The notes under the pieces are model-generated. The model ran no database searches. It was not told where the DNA came from and saw only the letters and a list, made by a program, of their open reading frames with translations. Positions 12,262-26,166 of a stretch of DNA of 64,000 bases are shown here, one piece after another (within the stretch, counting starts at the first letter, position 1; each line of letters begins with the position of its first letter). The DNA is taken from contig OX344763.1 of the NCBI GenBank assembly GCA_947034895.1, positions 57,431,093-57,495,092 of the forward strand, given 5' to 3'. The translations under genes were made by a program, and so were the position numbers. This DNA comes from Rhytidiadelphus loreus. Lineage: Eukaryota > Streptophyta > Bryopsida > Hypnales > Hylocomiaceae.

Positions 12262-12993
12262 TCTCATGGAATTCATTGAAAGAAATCTGGGAAAGAGGTT
12301 GTGCAAGTTGCAAGTGCTCCTAAACTCATGAATTAATCAACAAAATATATAATTGGGAGTCACGATGAATGACTTTCTAGTACGTGGAAATGAAATATTC
12401 GTGCACGAACCTGGCCCTCTATTTTAAAGTCCACAAAATTGTAATCTCATGGAATTCATTGAAAGAAATCTTTGAAAGAGGTTGTGCAAGTTGCAAGTGC
12501 TCCTAAACTCATGAATTAATCAACAAAATATATAATTGGGAGTCACGATGAATGACTTTCTAGTACGTGGAAATGAAATATTCGTGCATGAACCTGGCCC
12601 TCTATTTTAAAGTCCACAAAATTGTAATCTCATGGAATTCATTGAAAGAAATCTGGGAAAGAGGTTGTGCAAGTTGCAAGTGCTCCTAAACTCATGAATT
12701 AATCAACAAAATATATAATTGGGAGTCACGATGAATGACTTTCTAGTACGTGGAAATGAAATATTCGTGCACGAACCTGGCCCTCTATTTTAAAGTCGAC
12801 AAAATTGTAATCTCATGAAATTCATTGAAAGAAATCTGGGAAAGAGGTTGTGCAAGTTGCAAGTGCTCCTAAACTCATGAATTAATCAACAAAATATATA
12901 ATTGGGAGTCACGATGAATGACTTTCTAGTACGTGGAAATGAAATATTCGTGCATGAACCTGGCCCTCTATTTTAAAGTCCACAAAATTGTAA

Positions 12994-13175
12994 TCTCATG
13001 AAATTCATGTACAGAAATCTGGGAAAGAGGTTGTGCAAGTTGCAAGTGCTCCTAAACTCATGAATTAATCAACAAAATATATAATTGGGAGTCACGATGA
13101 ATGACTTTCTAGTACGTGGAAATGAAATATTCGTGCATGACCTGGCCCTCTATTTTAAAGTCCACAAAATTGTAA
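12994..13175 (+). repeat. 182-bp monomer, CATGACC deletion, copy 2
   Basis: This has the same missing A as copy 1, 2,561 bases away (14 monomers minus one base). The upstream neighbours differ from the other three copies (145C/152G/171G, then an 8A TTGAAA unit), so the block was joined to different flanks here. The following unit is again 8G TTGAAA TT. Confidence 0.92.
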
Positions 13176-14456
13176 TCTCATGGAATTCATTGAAAGAAAT
13201 CTTTGAAAGAGGTTGTGCAAGTTGCAAGTGCTCCTAAACTCATGAATTAATCAACAAAATATATAATTGGGAGTCACGATGAATGACTTTCTAGTACGTG
13301 GAAATGAAATATTCGTGCATGAACCTGGCCCTCTATTTTAAAGTCCACAAAATTGTAATCTCATGAAATTCATGTACAGAAATCTGGGAAAGAGGTTGTG
13401 CAAGTTGCAAGTGCTCCTAAACTCATGAATTAATCAACAAAATATATAATTGGGAGTCACGATGAATGACTTTCTAGTACGTGGAAATGAAATATTCGTG
13501 CATGAACCTGGCCCTCTATTTTAAAGTCCACAAAATTGTAATCTCATGAAATTCATTGAAAGAAATCTGGGAAAGAGGTTGTGCAAGTTGCAAGTGCTCC
13601 TAAACTCATGAATTAATCAACAAAATATATAATTGGGAGTCACGATGAATGACTTTCTAGTACGTGGAAATGAAATATTCGTGCATGAACCTGGCCCTCT
13701 ATTTTAAAGTCCACAAAATTGTAATCTCATGAAATTCATTGAAAGAAATCTGGGAAAGAGGTTGTGCAAGTTGCAAGTGCTCCTAAACTCATGAATTAAT
13801 CAACAAAATATATAATTGGGAGTCACGATGAATGACTTTCTAGTACGTGGAAATGAAATATTCGTGCATGAACCTGGCCCTCTATTTTAAAGTCCACAAA
13901 ATTGTAATCTCATGGAATTCATGTACAGAAATCTGGGAAAGAGGTTGTGCAAGTTGCAAGTGCTCCTAAACTCATGAATTAATCAACAAAATATATAATT
14001 GGGAGTCACGATGAATGACTTTCTAGTACGTGGAAATGAAATATTCGTGCATGAACCTGGCCCTCTATTTTAAAGTCCACAAAATTGTAATCTCATGGAA
14101 TTCATTGAAAGAAATCTGTGAAAGAGGTTGTGCAAGTTGCAAGTGCTCCTAAACTCATGAATTAATCAACAAAATATATAATTGGGAGTCACGATGAATG
14201 ACTTTCTAGTACGTGGAAATGAAATATTCGTGCATGAACCTGGCCCTCTATTTTAAAGTCCACAAAATTGTAATCTCATGAAATTCATGTACAGAAATCT
14301 GGGAAAGAGGTTGTGCAAGTTGCAAGTGCTCCTAAACTCATGAATTAATCAACAAAATATATAATTGGGAGTCACGATGAATGACTTTCTAGTACGTGGA
14401 AATGAAATATTCGTGCATGAACCTGGCCCTCTATTTTAAAGTCGACAAAATTGTAA

Positions 14457-14639
14457 TCTCATGGAATTCATGTACAAAAATCTGGGAAAGAGGTTGTGCA
14501 AGTTGCAAGTGCTCCTAAACTCATGAATTAATCAACAAAATATATAATTGGGAGTCACGATGAATGACTTTCTAGTACGTGGAAATGAAATATTCGTGCA
14601 CGAACCTGGCCCTCTATTTTAAAGTCCACAAAATTGTAA
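14457..14639 (+). repeat. Third copy of the TGTACAAAAATC variant
   Basis: The unit carries the private TGTACAAAAATC change and 145C, and follows a monomer ending with the SalI allele, as at 8,237 and 9,884. The preceding unit here is of TGTACA type rather than TTGAAA, so only the right part of the older block is conserved. Confidence 0.85.
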
Positions 14640-16835
14640 TCTCATGAAATTCATTGAAAGAAATCTGGGAAAGAGGTTGTGCAAGTTGCAAGTGCTCCTA
14701 AACTCATGAATTAATCAACAAAATATATAATTGGGAGTCACGATGAATGACTTTCTAGTACGTGGAAATGAAATATTCGTGCACGAACCTGGCCCTCTAT
14801 TTTAAAGTCCACAAAATTGTAATCTCATGGAATTCATTGAAAGAAATCTGGGAAAGAGGTTGTGCAAGTTGCAAGTGCTCCTAAACTCATGAATTAATCA
14901 ACAAAATATATAATTGGGAGTCACGATGAATGACTTTCTAGTACGTGGAAATGAAATATTCGTGCACGAACCTGGCCCTCTATTTTAAAGTCCACAAAAT
15001 TGTAATCTCATGGAATTCATTGAAAGAAATCTTTGAAAGAGGTTGTGCAAGTTGCAAGTGCTCCTAAACTCATGAATTAATCAACAAAATATATAATTGG
15101 GAGTCACGATGAATGACTTTCTAGTACGTGGAAATGAAATATTCGTGCACGAACCTGGCCCTCTATTTTAAAGTCCACAAAATTGTAATCTCATGAAATT
15201 CATTGAAAGAAATCTGGGAAAGAGGTTGTGCAAGTTGCAAGTGCTCCTAAACTCATGAATTAATCAACAAAATATATAATTGGGAGTCACGATGAATGAC
15301 TTTCTAGTACGTGGAAATGAAATATTCGTGCACGAACCTGGCCCTCTATTTTAAAGTCCACAAAATTGTAATCTCATGGAATTCATTGAAAGAAATCTGG
15401 GAAAGAGGTTGTGCAAGTTGCAAGTGCTCCTAAACTCATGAATTAATCAACAAAATATATAATTGGGAGTCACGATGAATGACTTTCTAGTACGTGGAAA
15501 TGAAATATTCGTGCATGAACCTGGCCCTCTATTTTAAAGTCCACAAAATTGTAATCTCATGGAATTCATTGAAAGAAATCTTTGAAAGAGGTTGTGCAAG
15601 TTGCAAGTGCTCCTAAACTCATGAATTAATGAACAAAATATATAATTGGGAGTCACGATGAATGACTTTCTAGTACGTGGAAATGAAATATTCGTGCATG
15701 AACCTGGCCCTCTATTTTAAAGTCCACAAAATTGTAATCTCATGGAATTCATGTACAGAAATCTGGGAAAGAGGTTGTGCAAGTTGCAAGTGCTCCTAAA
15801 CTCATGAATTAATCAACAAAATATATAATTGGGAGTCACGATGAATGACTTTCTAGTACGTGGAAATGAAATATTCGTGCATGAACCTGGCCCTCTATTT
15901 TAAAGTCCACAAAATTGTAATCTCATGAAATTCATGTACAGAAATCTGGGAAAGAGGTTGTGCAAGTTGCAAGTGCTCCTAAACTCATGAATTAATCAAC
16001 AAAATATATAATTGGGAGTCACGATGAATGACTTTCTAGTACGTGGAAATGAAATATTCGTGCACGAACCTGGCCCTCTATTTTAAAGTCCACAAAATTG
16101 TAATCTCATGGAATTCATTGAAAGAAATCTGGGAAAGAGGTTGTGCAAGTTGCAAGTGCTCCTAAACTCATGAATTAATCAACAAAATATATAATTGGGA
16201 GTCACGATGAATGACTTTCTAATACGTGGAAATGAAATATTCGTGCACGAACCTGGCCCTCTATTTTAAAGTCGACAAAATTGTAATCTCATGAAATTCA
16301 TTGAAAGAAATCTTTGAAAGAGGTTGTGCAAGTTGCAAGTGCTCCTAAACTCATGAATTAATCAACAAAATATATAATTGGGAGTCACGATGAATGACTT
16401 TCTAGTACGTGGAAATGAAATATTCGTGCATGAACCTGGCCCTCTATTTTAAAGTCCACAAAATTGTAATCTCATGGAATTCATTGAAAGAAATCTGGGA
16501 AAGAGGTTGTGCAAGTTGCAAGTGCTCCTAAACTCATGAATTAATCAACAAAATATATAATTGGGAGTCACGATGAATGACTTTCTAGTACGTGGAAATG
16601 AAATATTCGTGCATGAACCTGGCCCTCTATTTTAAAGTCCACAAAATTGTAATCTCATGGAATTCATTGAAAGAAATCTGGGAAAGAGGTTGTGCAAGTT
16701 GCAAGTGCTCCTAAACTCATGAATTAATCAACAAAATATATAATTGGGAGTCACGATGAATGACTTTCTAGTACGTGGAAATGAAATATTCGTGCACGAA
16801 CCTGGCCCTCTATTTTAAAGTCCACAAAATTGTAA

Positions 16836-19030
16836 TCTCATGGAATTCATTGAAAGAAATCTGGGAAAGAGGTTGTGCAAGTTGCAAGTGCTCCTAAACT
16901 CATGAATTAATCAACAAAATATATAATTGGGAGTCACGATGAATGACTTTCTAGTACGTGGAAATGAAATATTCGTGCACGAACCTGGCCCTCTATTTTA
17001 AAGTCCACAAAATTGTAATCTCATGGAATTCATGTACAGAAATCTGGGAAAGAGGTTGTGCAAGTTGCAAGTGCTCCTAAACTCATGAATTAATCAACAA
17101 AATATATAATTGGGAGTCACGATGAATGACTTTCTAGTACGTGGAAATGAAATATTCGTGCATGAACCTGGCCCTCTATTTTAAAGTCCACAAAATTGTA
17201 ATCTCATGGAATTCATGTACAGAAATCTGGGAAAGAGGTTGTGCAAGTTGCAAGTGCTCCTAAACTCATGAATTAATCAACAAAATATATAATTGGGAGT
17301 CACGATGAATGACTTTCTAGTACGTGGAAATGAAATATTCGTGCATGAACCTGGCCCTCTATTTTAAAGTCCACAAAATTGTAATCTCATGGAATTCATT
17401 GAAAGAAATCTTTGAAAGAGGTTGTGCAAGTTGCAAGTGCTCCTAAACTCATGAATTAATCAACAAAATATATAATTGGGAGTCACGATGAATGACTTTC
17501 TAGTACGTGGAAATGAAATATTCGTGCATGAACCTGGCCCTCTATTTTAAAGTCCACAAAATTGTAATCTCATGGAATTCATGTACAGAAATCTGGCAAA
17601 GAGGTTGTGCAAGTTGCAAGTGCTCCTAAACTCATGAATTAATCAACAAAATATATAATTGGGAGTCACGATGAATGACTTTCTAGTACGTGGAAATGAA
17701 ATATTCGTGCACGAACCTTGCCCTCTATTTTAAAGTCGACAAAATTGTAATCTCATGGAATTCATGTACAGAAATCTGGGAAAGAGGTTGTGCAAGTTGC
17801 AAGTGCTCCTAAACTCATGAATTAATCAACAAAATATATAATTGGGAGTCACGATGAATGACTTTCTAGTACGTGGAAATGAAATATTCGTGCATGAACC
17901 TGGCCCTCTATTTTAAAGTCCACAAAATTGTAATCTCATGAAATTCATGTACAGAAATCTGGGAAAGAGGTTGTGCAAGTTGCAAGTGCTCCTAAACTCA
18001 TGAATTAATCAACAAAATATATAATTGGGAGTCACGATGAATGACTTTCTAGTACGTGGAAATGAAATATTCGTGCATGACCTGGCCCTCTATTTTAAAG
18101 TCCACAAAATTGTAATCTCATGGAATTCATTGAAAGAAATCTTTGAAAGAGGTTGTGCAAGTTGCAAGTGCTCCTAAACTCATGAATTAATCAACAAAAT
18201 ATATAATTGGGAGTCACGATGAATGACTTTCTAGTACGTGGAAATGAAATATTCGTGCATGAACCTGGCCCTCTATTTTAAAGTCCACAAAATTGTAATC
18301 TCATGGAATTCATTGAAAGAAATCTTTGAAAGAGGTTGTGCAAGTTGCAAGTGCTCCTAAACTCATGAATTAATCAACAAAATATATAATTGGGAGTCAC
18401 GATGAATGACTTTCTAGTACGTGGAAATGAAATATTCGTGCATGAACCTGGCCCTCTATTTTAAAGTCCACAAAATTGTAATCTCATGGAATTCATTGAA
18501 AGAAATCTGGGAAAGAGGTTGTGCAAGTTGCAAGTGCTCCTAAACTCATGAATTAATCAACAAAATATATAATTGGGAGTCACGATGAATGACTTTCTAG
18601 TACGTGGAAATGAAATATTCGTGCATGAACCTGGCCCTCTATTTTAAAGTCCACAAAATTGTAATCTCATGGAATTCATTGAAAGAAATCTGGGAAAGAG
18701 GTTGTGCAAGTTGCAAGTGCTCCTAAACTCATGAATTAATCAACAAAATATATAATTGGGAGTCACGATGAATGACTTTCTAGTACGTGGAAATGAAATA
18801 TTCGTGCATGAACCTGGCCCTCTATTTTAAAGTCCACAAAATTGTAATCTCATGGAATTCATTGAAAGAAATCTGGGAAAGAGGTTGTGCAAGTTGCAAG
18901 TGCTCCTAAACTCATGAATTAATGAACAAAATCTATAATTGGGAGTCACGATGAATGACTTTCTAGTACGTGGAAATGAAATATTCGTGCACGAACCTGG
19001 CCCTCTATTTTAAAGTCCACAAAATTGTAA
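16836..19030 (+). repeat. Approximate 12-mer higher-order repeat, copy 1 (2,195 bp)
   Basis: Twelve monomers correspond in order to the next twelve. The best agreement is 17,019-18,298 against 19,214-20,493: two 8G TGTACA units, a TT unit, a 145C/152T/171G unit, an 8G TGTACA unit, the deleted 182-bp unit and a TT unit. Differences at the edges (for example GG versus TT at 18,299 against 20,494) show it is a degraded repeat. The unit is 2,195 rather than 2,196 bp because of the inherited deletion. The last monomer (18,848) has private changes giving AATGAACAAAATCTATA. Confidence 0.72.
17934..18115 (+). repeat. 182-bp monomer, CATGACC deletion, copy 3
   Basis: The same A is missing at about 18,079. 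It lies 4,940 bases after copy 2 (27 monomers minus one base) and inside the first copy of the approximate 12-mer. Confidence 0.93.
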
Positions 19031-21225
19031 TCTCATGGAATTCATTGAAAGAAATCTGGGAAAGAGGTTGTGCAAGTTGCAAGTGCTCCTAAACTCATGA
19101 ATTAATCAAAAAAATATATAATTGGGAGTCACGATGAATGACTTTCTAGTACGTGGAAATGAAATATTCGTGCACGAACCTGGCCCTCTATTTTAAAGTC
19201 CACAAAATTGTAATCTCATGGAATTCATGTACAGAAATCTGGGAAAGAGGTTGTGCAAGTTGCAAGTGCTCCTAAACTCATGAATTAATCAACAAAATAT
19301 ATAATTGGGAGTCACGATGAATGACTTTCTAGTACGTGGAAATGAAATATTCGTGCATGAACCTGGCCCTCTATTTTAAAGTCCACAAAATTGTAATCTC
19401 ATGGAATTCATGTACAGAAATCTGGGAAAGAAGTTGTGCAAGTTGCAAGTGCTCCTAAACTCATGAATTAATCAACAAAATATATAATTGGGAGTCACGA
19501 TGAATGACTTTCTAGTACGTGGAAATGAAATATTCGTGCATGAACCTGGCCCTCTATTTTAAAGTCCACAAAATTGTAATCTCATGGAATTCATTGAAAG
19601 AAATCTTTGAAAGAGGTTGTGCAAGTTGCAAGTGCTCCTAAACTCATGAATTAATCAACAAAATATATAATTGGGAGTCACGATGAATGACTTTCTAGTA
19701 CGTGGAAATGAAATATTCGTGCATGAACCTGGCCCTCTATTTTAAAGTCCACAAAATTGTAATCTCATGGAATTCATTGAAAGAAATCTTTGAAAGAGGT
19801 TGTGCAAGTTGCAAGTGCTCCTAAACTCATGAATTAATCAACAAAATATATAATTGGGAGTCACGATGAATGACTTTCTAGTACGTGGAAATGAAATATT
19901 CGTGCACGAACCTTGCCCTCTATTTTAAAGTCGACAAAACTGTAATCTCATGGAATTCATGTACAGAAATCTGGGAAAGAGGTTGTGCAAGTTGCAAGTG
20001 CTCCTAAACTCATGAATTAATCAACAAAATATATAATTGGGAGTCACGATGAATGACTTTCTAGTACGTGGAAATGAAATATTCGTGCATGAACCTGGCC
20101 CTCTATTTTAAAGTCCACAAAATTGTAATCTCATGAAATTCATGTACAGAAATCTGGGAAAGAGGTTGTGCAAGTTGCAAGTGCTCCTAAACTCATGAAT
20201 TAATCAACAAAATATATAATTGGGAGTCACGATGAATGACTTTCTAGTACGTGGAAATGAAATATTCGTGCATGACCTGGCCCTCTATTTTAAAGTCCAC
20301 AAAATTGTAATCTCATGGAATTCATTGAAAGAAATCTTTGAAAGAGGTTGTGCAAGTTGCAAGTGCTCCTAAACTCATGAATTAATCAACAAAATATATA
20401 ATTGGGAGTCACGATGAATGACTTTCTAGTACGTGGAAATGAAATATTCGTGCATGAACCTGGCCCTCTATTTTAAAGTCCACAAAATTGTAATCTCATG
20501 GAATTCATTGAAAGAAATCTGGGAAAGAGGTTGTGCAAGTTGCAAGTGCTCCTAAACTCATGAATTAATCAACAAAATATATAATTGGGAGTCACGATGA
20601 ATGACTTTCTAGTACGTGGAAATGAAATATTCGTGCATGAACCTGGCCCTCTATTTTAAAGTCCACAAAATTGTAATCTCATGGAATTCATTGAAAGAAA
20701 TCTGGGAAAGAGGTTGTGCAAGTTGCAAGTGCTCCTAAACTCATGAATTAATCAACAAAATATATAATTGGGAGTCACGATGAATGACTTTCTAGTACGT
20801 GGAAATGAAATATTCGTGCACGAACCTGGCCCTCTATTTTAAAGTCCACAAAATTGTAATCTCATGGAATTCATTGAAAGAAATCTGGGAAAGAGGTTGT
20901 GCAAGTTGCAAGTGCTCCTAAACTCATGAATTAATCAACAAAATATATAATTGGGAGTCACGATGAATGACTTTCTAGTACGTGGAAATGAAATATTCGT
21001 GCATGAACCTGGCCCTCTATTTTAAAGTCGACAAAATTGTAATCTCATGGAATTCATGTACAAAAATCTGGGAAAGAGGTTGTGCAAGTTGCAAGTGCTC
21101 CTAAACTCATGAATTAATCAACAAAATATATAATTGGGAGTCACGATGAATGACTTTCTAGTACGTGGAAATGAAATATTCGTGCACGAACCTGGCCCTC
21201 TATTTTAAAGTCCACAAAATTGTAA
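19031..21225 (+). repeat. Approximate 12-mer higher-order repeat, copy 2 (2,195 bp)
   Basis: This is the partner of 16,836-19,030. Its first monomer carries the first A7 allele (position 80 A) seen in the window. The fifth carries 145C/152T/171G plus AAAACTG, a change that becomes common only after 42 kb. The third has a private GAAAGAAGT, also seen in the TT unit at 21,409. The last monomer is the fourth TGTACAAAAATC copy (21,043). Confidence 0.72.
20129..20310 (+). repeat. 182-bp monomer, CATGACC deletion, copy 4
   Basis: The missing A is at about 20,274-20,275, 2,195 bases after copy 3, in the matching slot of the 12-mer. After this point every monomer starts at 183k-2 to the end of the window, so I see no further uncompensated length change. 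Confidence 0.93.
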
Positions 21226-21729
21226 TCTCATGGAATTCATTGAAAGAAATCTGGGAAAGAGGTTGTGCAAGTTGCAAGTGCTCCTAAACTCATGAATTAA
21301 TCAACAAAATATATAATTGGGAGTCACGATGAATGACTTTCTAGTACGTGGAAATGAAATATTCGTGCATGAACCTGGCCCTCTATTTTAAAGTCCACAA
21401 AATTGTAATCTCATGGAATTCATTGAAAGAAATCTTTGAAAGAAGTTGTGCAAGTTGCAAGTGCTCCTAAACTCATGAATTAATCAACAAAATATATAAT
21501 TGGGAGTCACGATGAATGACTTTCTAGTACGTGGAAATGAAATATTCGTGCATGAACCTGGCCCTCTATTTTAAAGTCCACAAAATTGTAATCTCATGGA
21601 ATTCATTGAAAGAAATCTGGGAAAGAGGTTGTGCAAGTTGCAAGTGCTCCTAAACTCATGAATTAATCAACAAAATATATAATTGGGAGTCACGATGAAT
21701 GACTTTCTAGTACGTGGAAATGAAATATT

Positions 21730-21741
21730 GGTTCACGAACC
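21730..21741. other. Variant palindrome site GGTTCACGAACC
   Basis: In the monomer starting at 21,592 the usual CGTGCACGAACC is replaced by GGTTCACGAACC followed by TTTCCCTGTA and the SalI allele. GGTTC and GAACC form 5-bp arms around a 2-base centre. The same replacement occurs at 56,866-56,877 and, as a perfect palindrome, at 57,598-57,609. Confidence 0.85.
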
Positions 21742-21957
21742 TTTCCCTGTATTTTAAAGTCGACAAAATTGTAATCTCATGAAATTCATTGAAAGAAATC
21801 TGGGAAAGAGGTTGTGCAAGTTGCAAGTGCTCCTAAACTCATGAATTAATCAACAAAATATATAATTGGGAGTCACGATGAATGACTTTCTAGTACGTGG
21901 AAATGAAATATTCGTGCACGAACCTGGCCCTCTATTTTAAAGTCCACAAAATTGTAA

Positions 21958-22689
21958 TCTCATGGAATTCATTGAAAGAAATCTGGGAAAGAGGTTGTGC
22001 AAGTTGCAAGTGCTCCTAAACTCATGAATTAATCAAAAAAATATATAATTGGGAGTCACGATGAATGACTTTCTAGTACGTGGAAATGAAATATTCGTGC
22101 ATGAACCTAGCCCTCTATTTTAAAGTCCACAAAATTGTAATCTCATGGAATTCATGTACAGAAATCTTTGAAAGAGGTTGTGCAAGTTGCAAGTGCTCCT
22201 AAACTCATGAATTAATCAACAAAATATATAATTGGGAGTCACGATGAATGACTTTCTAGTACGTGGAAATGAAATATTCGTGCACGAACCTTGCCCTCTA
22301 TTTTAAAGTCCACAAAATTGTAATCTCATGGAATTCATGTACAGAAATCTGGGAAAGAGGTTGTGCAAGTTGCAAGTGCTCCTAAACTCATGAATTAATC
22401 AACAAAATATATAATTGGGAGTCACGATGAATGACTTTCTAGTACGTGGAAATGAAATATTCGTGCATGAACCTGGCCCTCTATTTTAAAGTCCACAAAA
22501 TTGTAATCTCATGGAATTCATTGAAAGAAATCTTTGAAAGAGGTTGTGCAAGTTGCAAGTGCTCCTAAACTCATGAATTAATCAACAAAATATATAATTG
22601 GGAGTCACGATGAATGACTTTCTAGTACGTGGAAATGAAATATTCGTGCACGAACCTGGCCCTCTATTTTAAAGTCCACAAAATTGTAA
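21958..22689 (+). repeat. Early four-monomer cassette (145T/152A, 145C/152T, TGTACA, TT order)
   Basis: The unit order is 145T/152A, 145C/152T, an 8G TGTACA unit with 145T, then a TT unit with 145C. This is the same order as the cassette that dominates 24-35 kb. The first unit here has 8G and the A7 allele, and the second combines TGTACA with TT, which is rare outside the 13-mer at 46-52 kb. Confidence 0.7.
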
Positions 22690-23970
22690 TCTCATGGAAT
22701 TCATTGAAAGAAATCTGGGAAAGAGGTTGTGCAAGTTGCAAGTGCTCCTAAACTCATGAATTAATCAACAAAATATATAATTGGGAGTCACGATGAATGA
22801 CTTTCTAGTACGTGGAAATGAAATATTCGTGCAGGAACCTAGCCCTCTATTTTAAAGTCCACAAAATTGTAATCTCATGGAATTCATTGAAAGAAATCTG
22901 GGAAAGAGGTTGTGCAAGTTGCAAGTGCTCCTAAACTCATGAATTAATCAACAAAATATATAATTGGGAGTCACGATGAATGACTTTCTAGTACGTGGAA
23001 ATGAAATATTCGTGCACGAACCTGGCCCTCTATTTTAAAGTCGACAAAATTGTAATCTCATGAAATTCATTGAAAGAAATCTGGGAAAGAGGTTGTGCAA
23101 GTTGCAAGTGCTCCTAAACTCATGAATTAATCAACAAAATATATAATTGGGAGTCACGATGAATGACTTTCTAGTACGTGGAAATGAAATATTCGTGCAT
23201 GAACCTAGCCCTCTATTTTAAAGTCCACAAAATTGTAATCTCATGGAATTCATTGAAAGAAATCTTTGAAAGAGGTTGTGCAAGTTGCAAGTGCTCCTAA
23301 ACTCATGAATTAATCAACAAAATATATAATTGGGAGTCACGATGAATGACTTTCTAGTACGTGGAAATGAAATATTCGTGCACGAACCTGGCCCTCTATT
23401 TTAAAGTCCACAAAATTGTAATCTCATGGAATTCATTGAAAGAAATCTGGGAAAGAGGTTGTGCAAGTTGCAAGTGCTCCTAAACTCATGAATTAATCAA
23501 CAAAATATATAATTGGGAGTCACGATGAATGACTTTCTAGTACGTGGAAATGAAATATTCGTGCACGAACCTGGCCCTCTATTTTAAAGTCGACAAAATT
23601 GTAATCTCATGAAATTCATTGAAAGAAATCTGGGAAAGAGGTTGTGCAAGTTGCAAGTGCTCCTAAACTCATGAATTAATCAACAAAATATATAATTGGG
23701 AGTCACGATGAATGACTTTCTAGTACGTGGAAATGAAATATTCGTGCATGAACCTGGCCCTCTATTTTAAAGTCCACAAAATTGTAATCTCATGAAATTC
23801 ATTGAAAGAAATCTGGGAAAGAGGTTGTGCAAGTTGCAAGTGCTCCTAAACTCATGAATTAATCAACAAAATATATAATTGGGAGTCACGATGAATGACT
23901 TTCTAGTACGTGGAAATGAAATATTCGTGCACGAACCTGGCCCTCTATTTTAAAGTCCACAAAATTGTAA

Positions 23971-24885
23971 TCTCATGGAATTCATTGAAAGAAATCTGGG
24001 AAAGAGGTTGTGCAAGTTGCAAGTGCTCCTAAACTCATGAATTAATCAAAAAAATATATAATTGGGAGTCACGATGAATGACTTTCTAGTACGTGGAAAT
24101 GAAATATTCGTGCATGAACCTAGCCCTCTATTTTAAAGTCCACAAAATTGTAATCTCATGAAATTCATTGAAAGAAATCTGGGAAAGAGGTTGTGCAAGT
24201 TGCAAGTGCTCCTAAACTCATGAATTAATCAACAAAATATATAATTGGGAGTCACGATGAATGACTTTCTAGTACGTGGAAATGAAATATTCGTGCACGA
24301 ACCTTGCCCTCTATTTTAAAGTCCACAAAATTGTAATCTCATGGAATTCATGTACAGAAATCTGGGAAAGAGGTTGTGCAAGTTGCAAGTGCTCCTAAAC
24401 TCATGAATTAATCAACAAAATATATAATTGGGAGTCACGATGAATGACTTTCTAGTACGTGGAAATGAAATATTCGTGCATGAACCTGGCCCTCTATTTT
24501 AAAGTCCACAAAATTGTAATCTCATGGAATTCATTGAAAGAAATCTGGGAAAGAGGTTGTGCAAGTTGCAAGTGCTCCTAAACTCATGAATTAATCAACA
24601 AAATATATAATTGGGAGTCACGATGAATGACTTTCTAGTACGTGGAAATGAAATATTCGTGCACGAACCTGGCCCTCTATTTTAAAGTCCACAAAATTGT
24701 AATCTCATGGAATTCATTGAAAGAAATCTGGGAAAGAGGTTGTGCAAGTTGCAAGTGCTCCTAAACTCATGAATTAATCAACAAAATATATAATTGGGAG
24801 TCACGATGAATGACTTTCTAGTACGTGGAAATGAAATATTCGTGCACGAACCTGGCCCTCTATTTTAAAGTCGACAAAATTGTAA
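23971..24885 (+). repeat. Five-monomer cassette, copy a (915 bp)
   Basis: The order is 145T/152A, 145C/152T, 8G TGTACA 145T, 8G 145C, 8G 145C with the SalI allele. In this copy the first unit is 8G with the A7 allele and the fourth has GG rather than TT at 28-29. Confidence 0.75.
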
Positions 24886-25434
24886 TCTCATGAAATTCAT
24901 TGAAAGAAATCTGGGAAAGAGGTTGTGCAAGTTGCAAGTGCTCCTAAACTCATGAATTAATCAACAAAATATATAATTGGGAGTCACGATGAATGACTTT
25001 CTAGTACGTGGAAATGAAATATTCGTGCATGAACCTGGCCCTCTATTTTAAAGTCCACAAAATTGTAATCTCATGAAATTCATTGAAAGAAATCTGGGAA
25101 AGAGGTTGTGCAAGTTGCAAGTGCTCCTAAACTCATGAATTAATCAACAAAATATATAATTGGGAGTCACGATGAATGACTTTCTAGTCCGTGGAAATGA
25201 AATATTCGTGCACGAACCTGGCCCTCTATTTTAAAGTCCACAAAATTGTAATCTCATGGAATTCATTGAAAGAAATCTGGGAAAGAGGTTGTGCAAGTTG
25301 CAAGTGCTCCTAAACTCATGAATTAATCAACAAAATATATAATTGGGAGTCACGATGAATGACTTTCTAGTACGTGGAAATGAAATATTCGTGCACGAAC
25401 CTGGCCCTCTATTTTAAAGTCGACAAAATTGTAA

Positions 25435-26166
25435 TCTCATGAAATTCATTGAAAGAAATCTGGGAAAGAGGTTGTGCAAGTTGCAAGTGCTCCTAAACTC
25501 ATGAATTAATCAACAAAATATATAATTGGGAGTCACGATGAATGACTTTCTAGTACGTGGAAATGAAATATTCGTGCATGAACCTAGCCCTCTATTTTAA
25601 AGTCCACAAAATTGTAATCTCATGAAATTCATTGAAAGAAATCTGGGAAAGAGGTTGTGCAAGTTGCAAGTGCTCCTAAACTCATGAATTAATCAACAAA
25701 ATATATAATTGGGAGTCACGATGAATGACTTTCTAGTACGTGGAAATGAAATATTCGTGCACGAACCTTGCCCTCTATTTTAAAGTCCACAAAATTGTAA
25801 TCTCATGGAATTCATGTACAGAAATCTGGGAAAGAGGTTGTGCAAGTTGCAAGTGCTCCTAAACTCATGAATTAATCAACAAAATATATAATTGGGAGTC
25901 ACGATGAATGACTTTCTAGTACGTGGAAATGAAATATTCGTGCATGAACCTGGCCCTCTATTTTAAAGTCCACAAAATTGTAATCTCATGGAATTCATTG
26001 AAAGAAATCTTTGAAAGGGGTTGTGCAAGTTGCAAGTGCTCCTAAACTCATGAATTAATCAACAAAATATATAATTGGGAGTCACGATGAATGACTTTCT
26101 AGTACGTGGAAATGAAATATTCGTGCACGAACCTGGCCCTCTATTTTAAAGTCCACAAAATTGTAA
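25435..26166 (+). repeat. Cassette copy b, four monomers
   Basis: The order is 8A 145T/152A, 8A 145C/152T, 8G TGTACA 145T, 8G TT 145C. The fifth unit of the full cassette is missing, so the next cassette follows after four monomers. The TT unit has a private GAAAGGGG. Confidence 0.78.
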
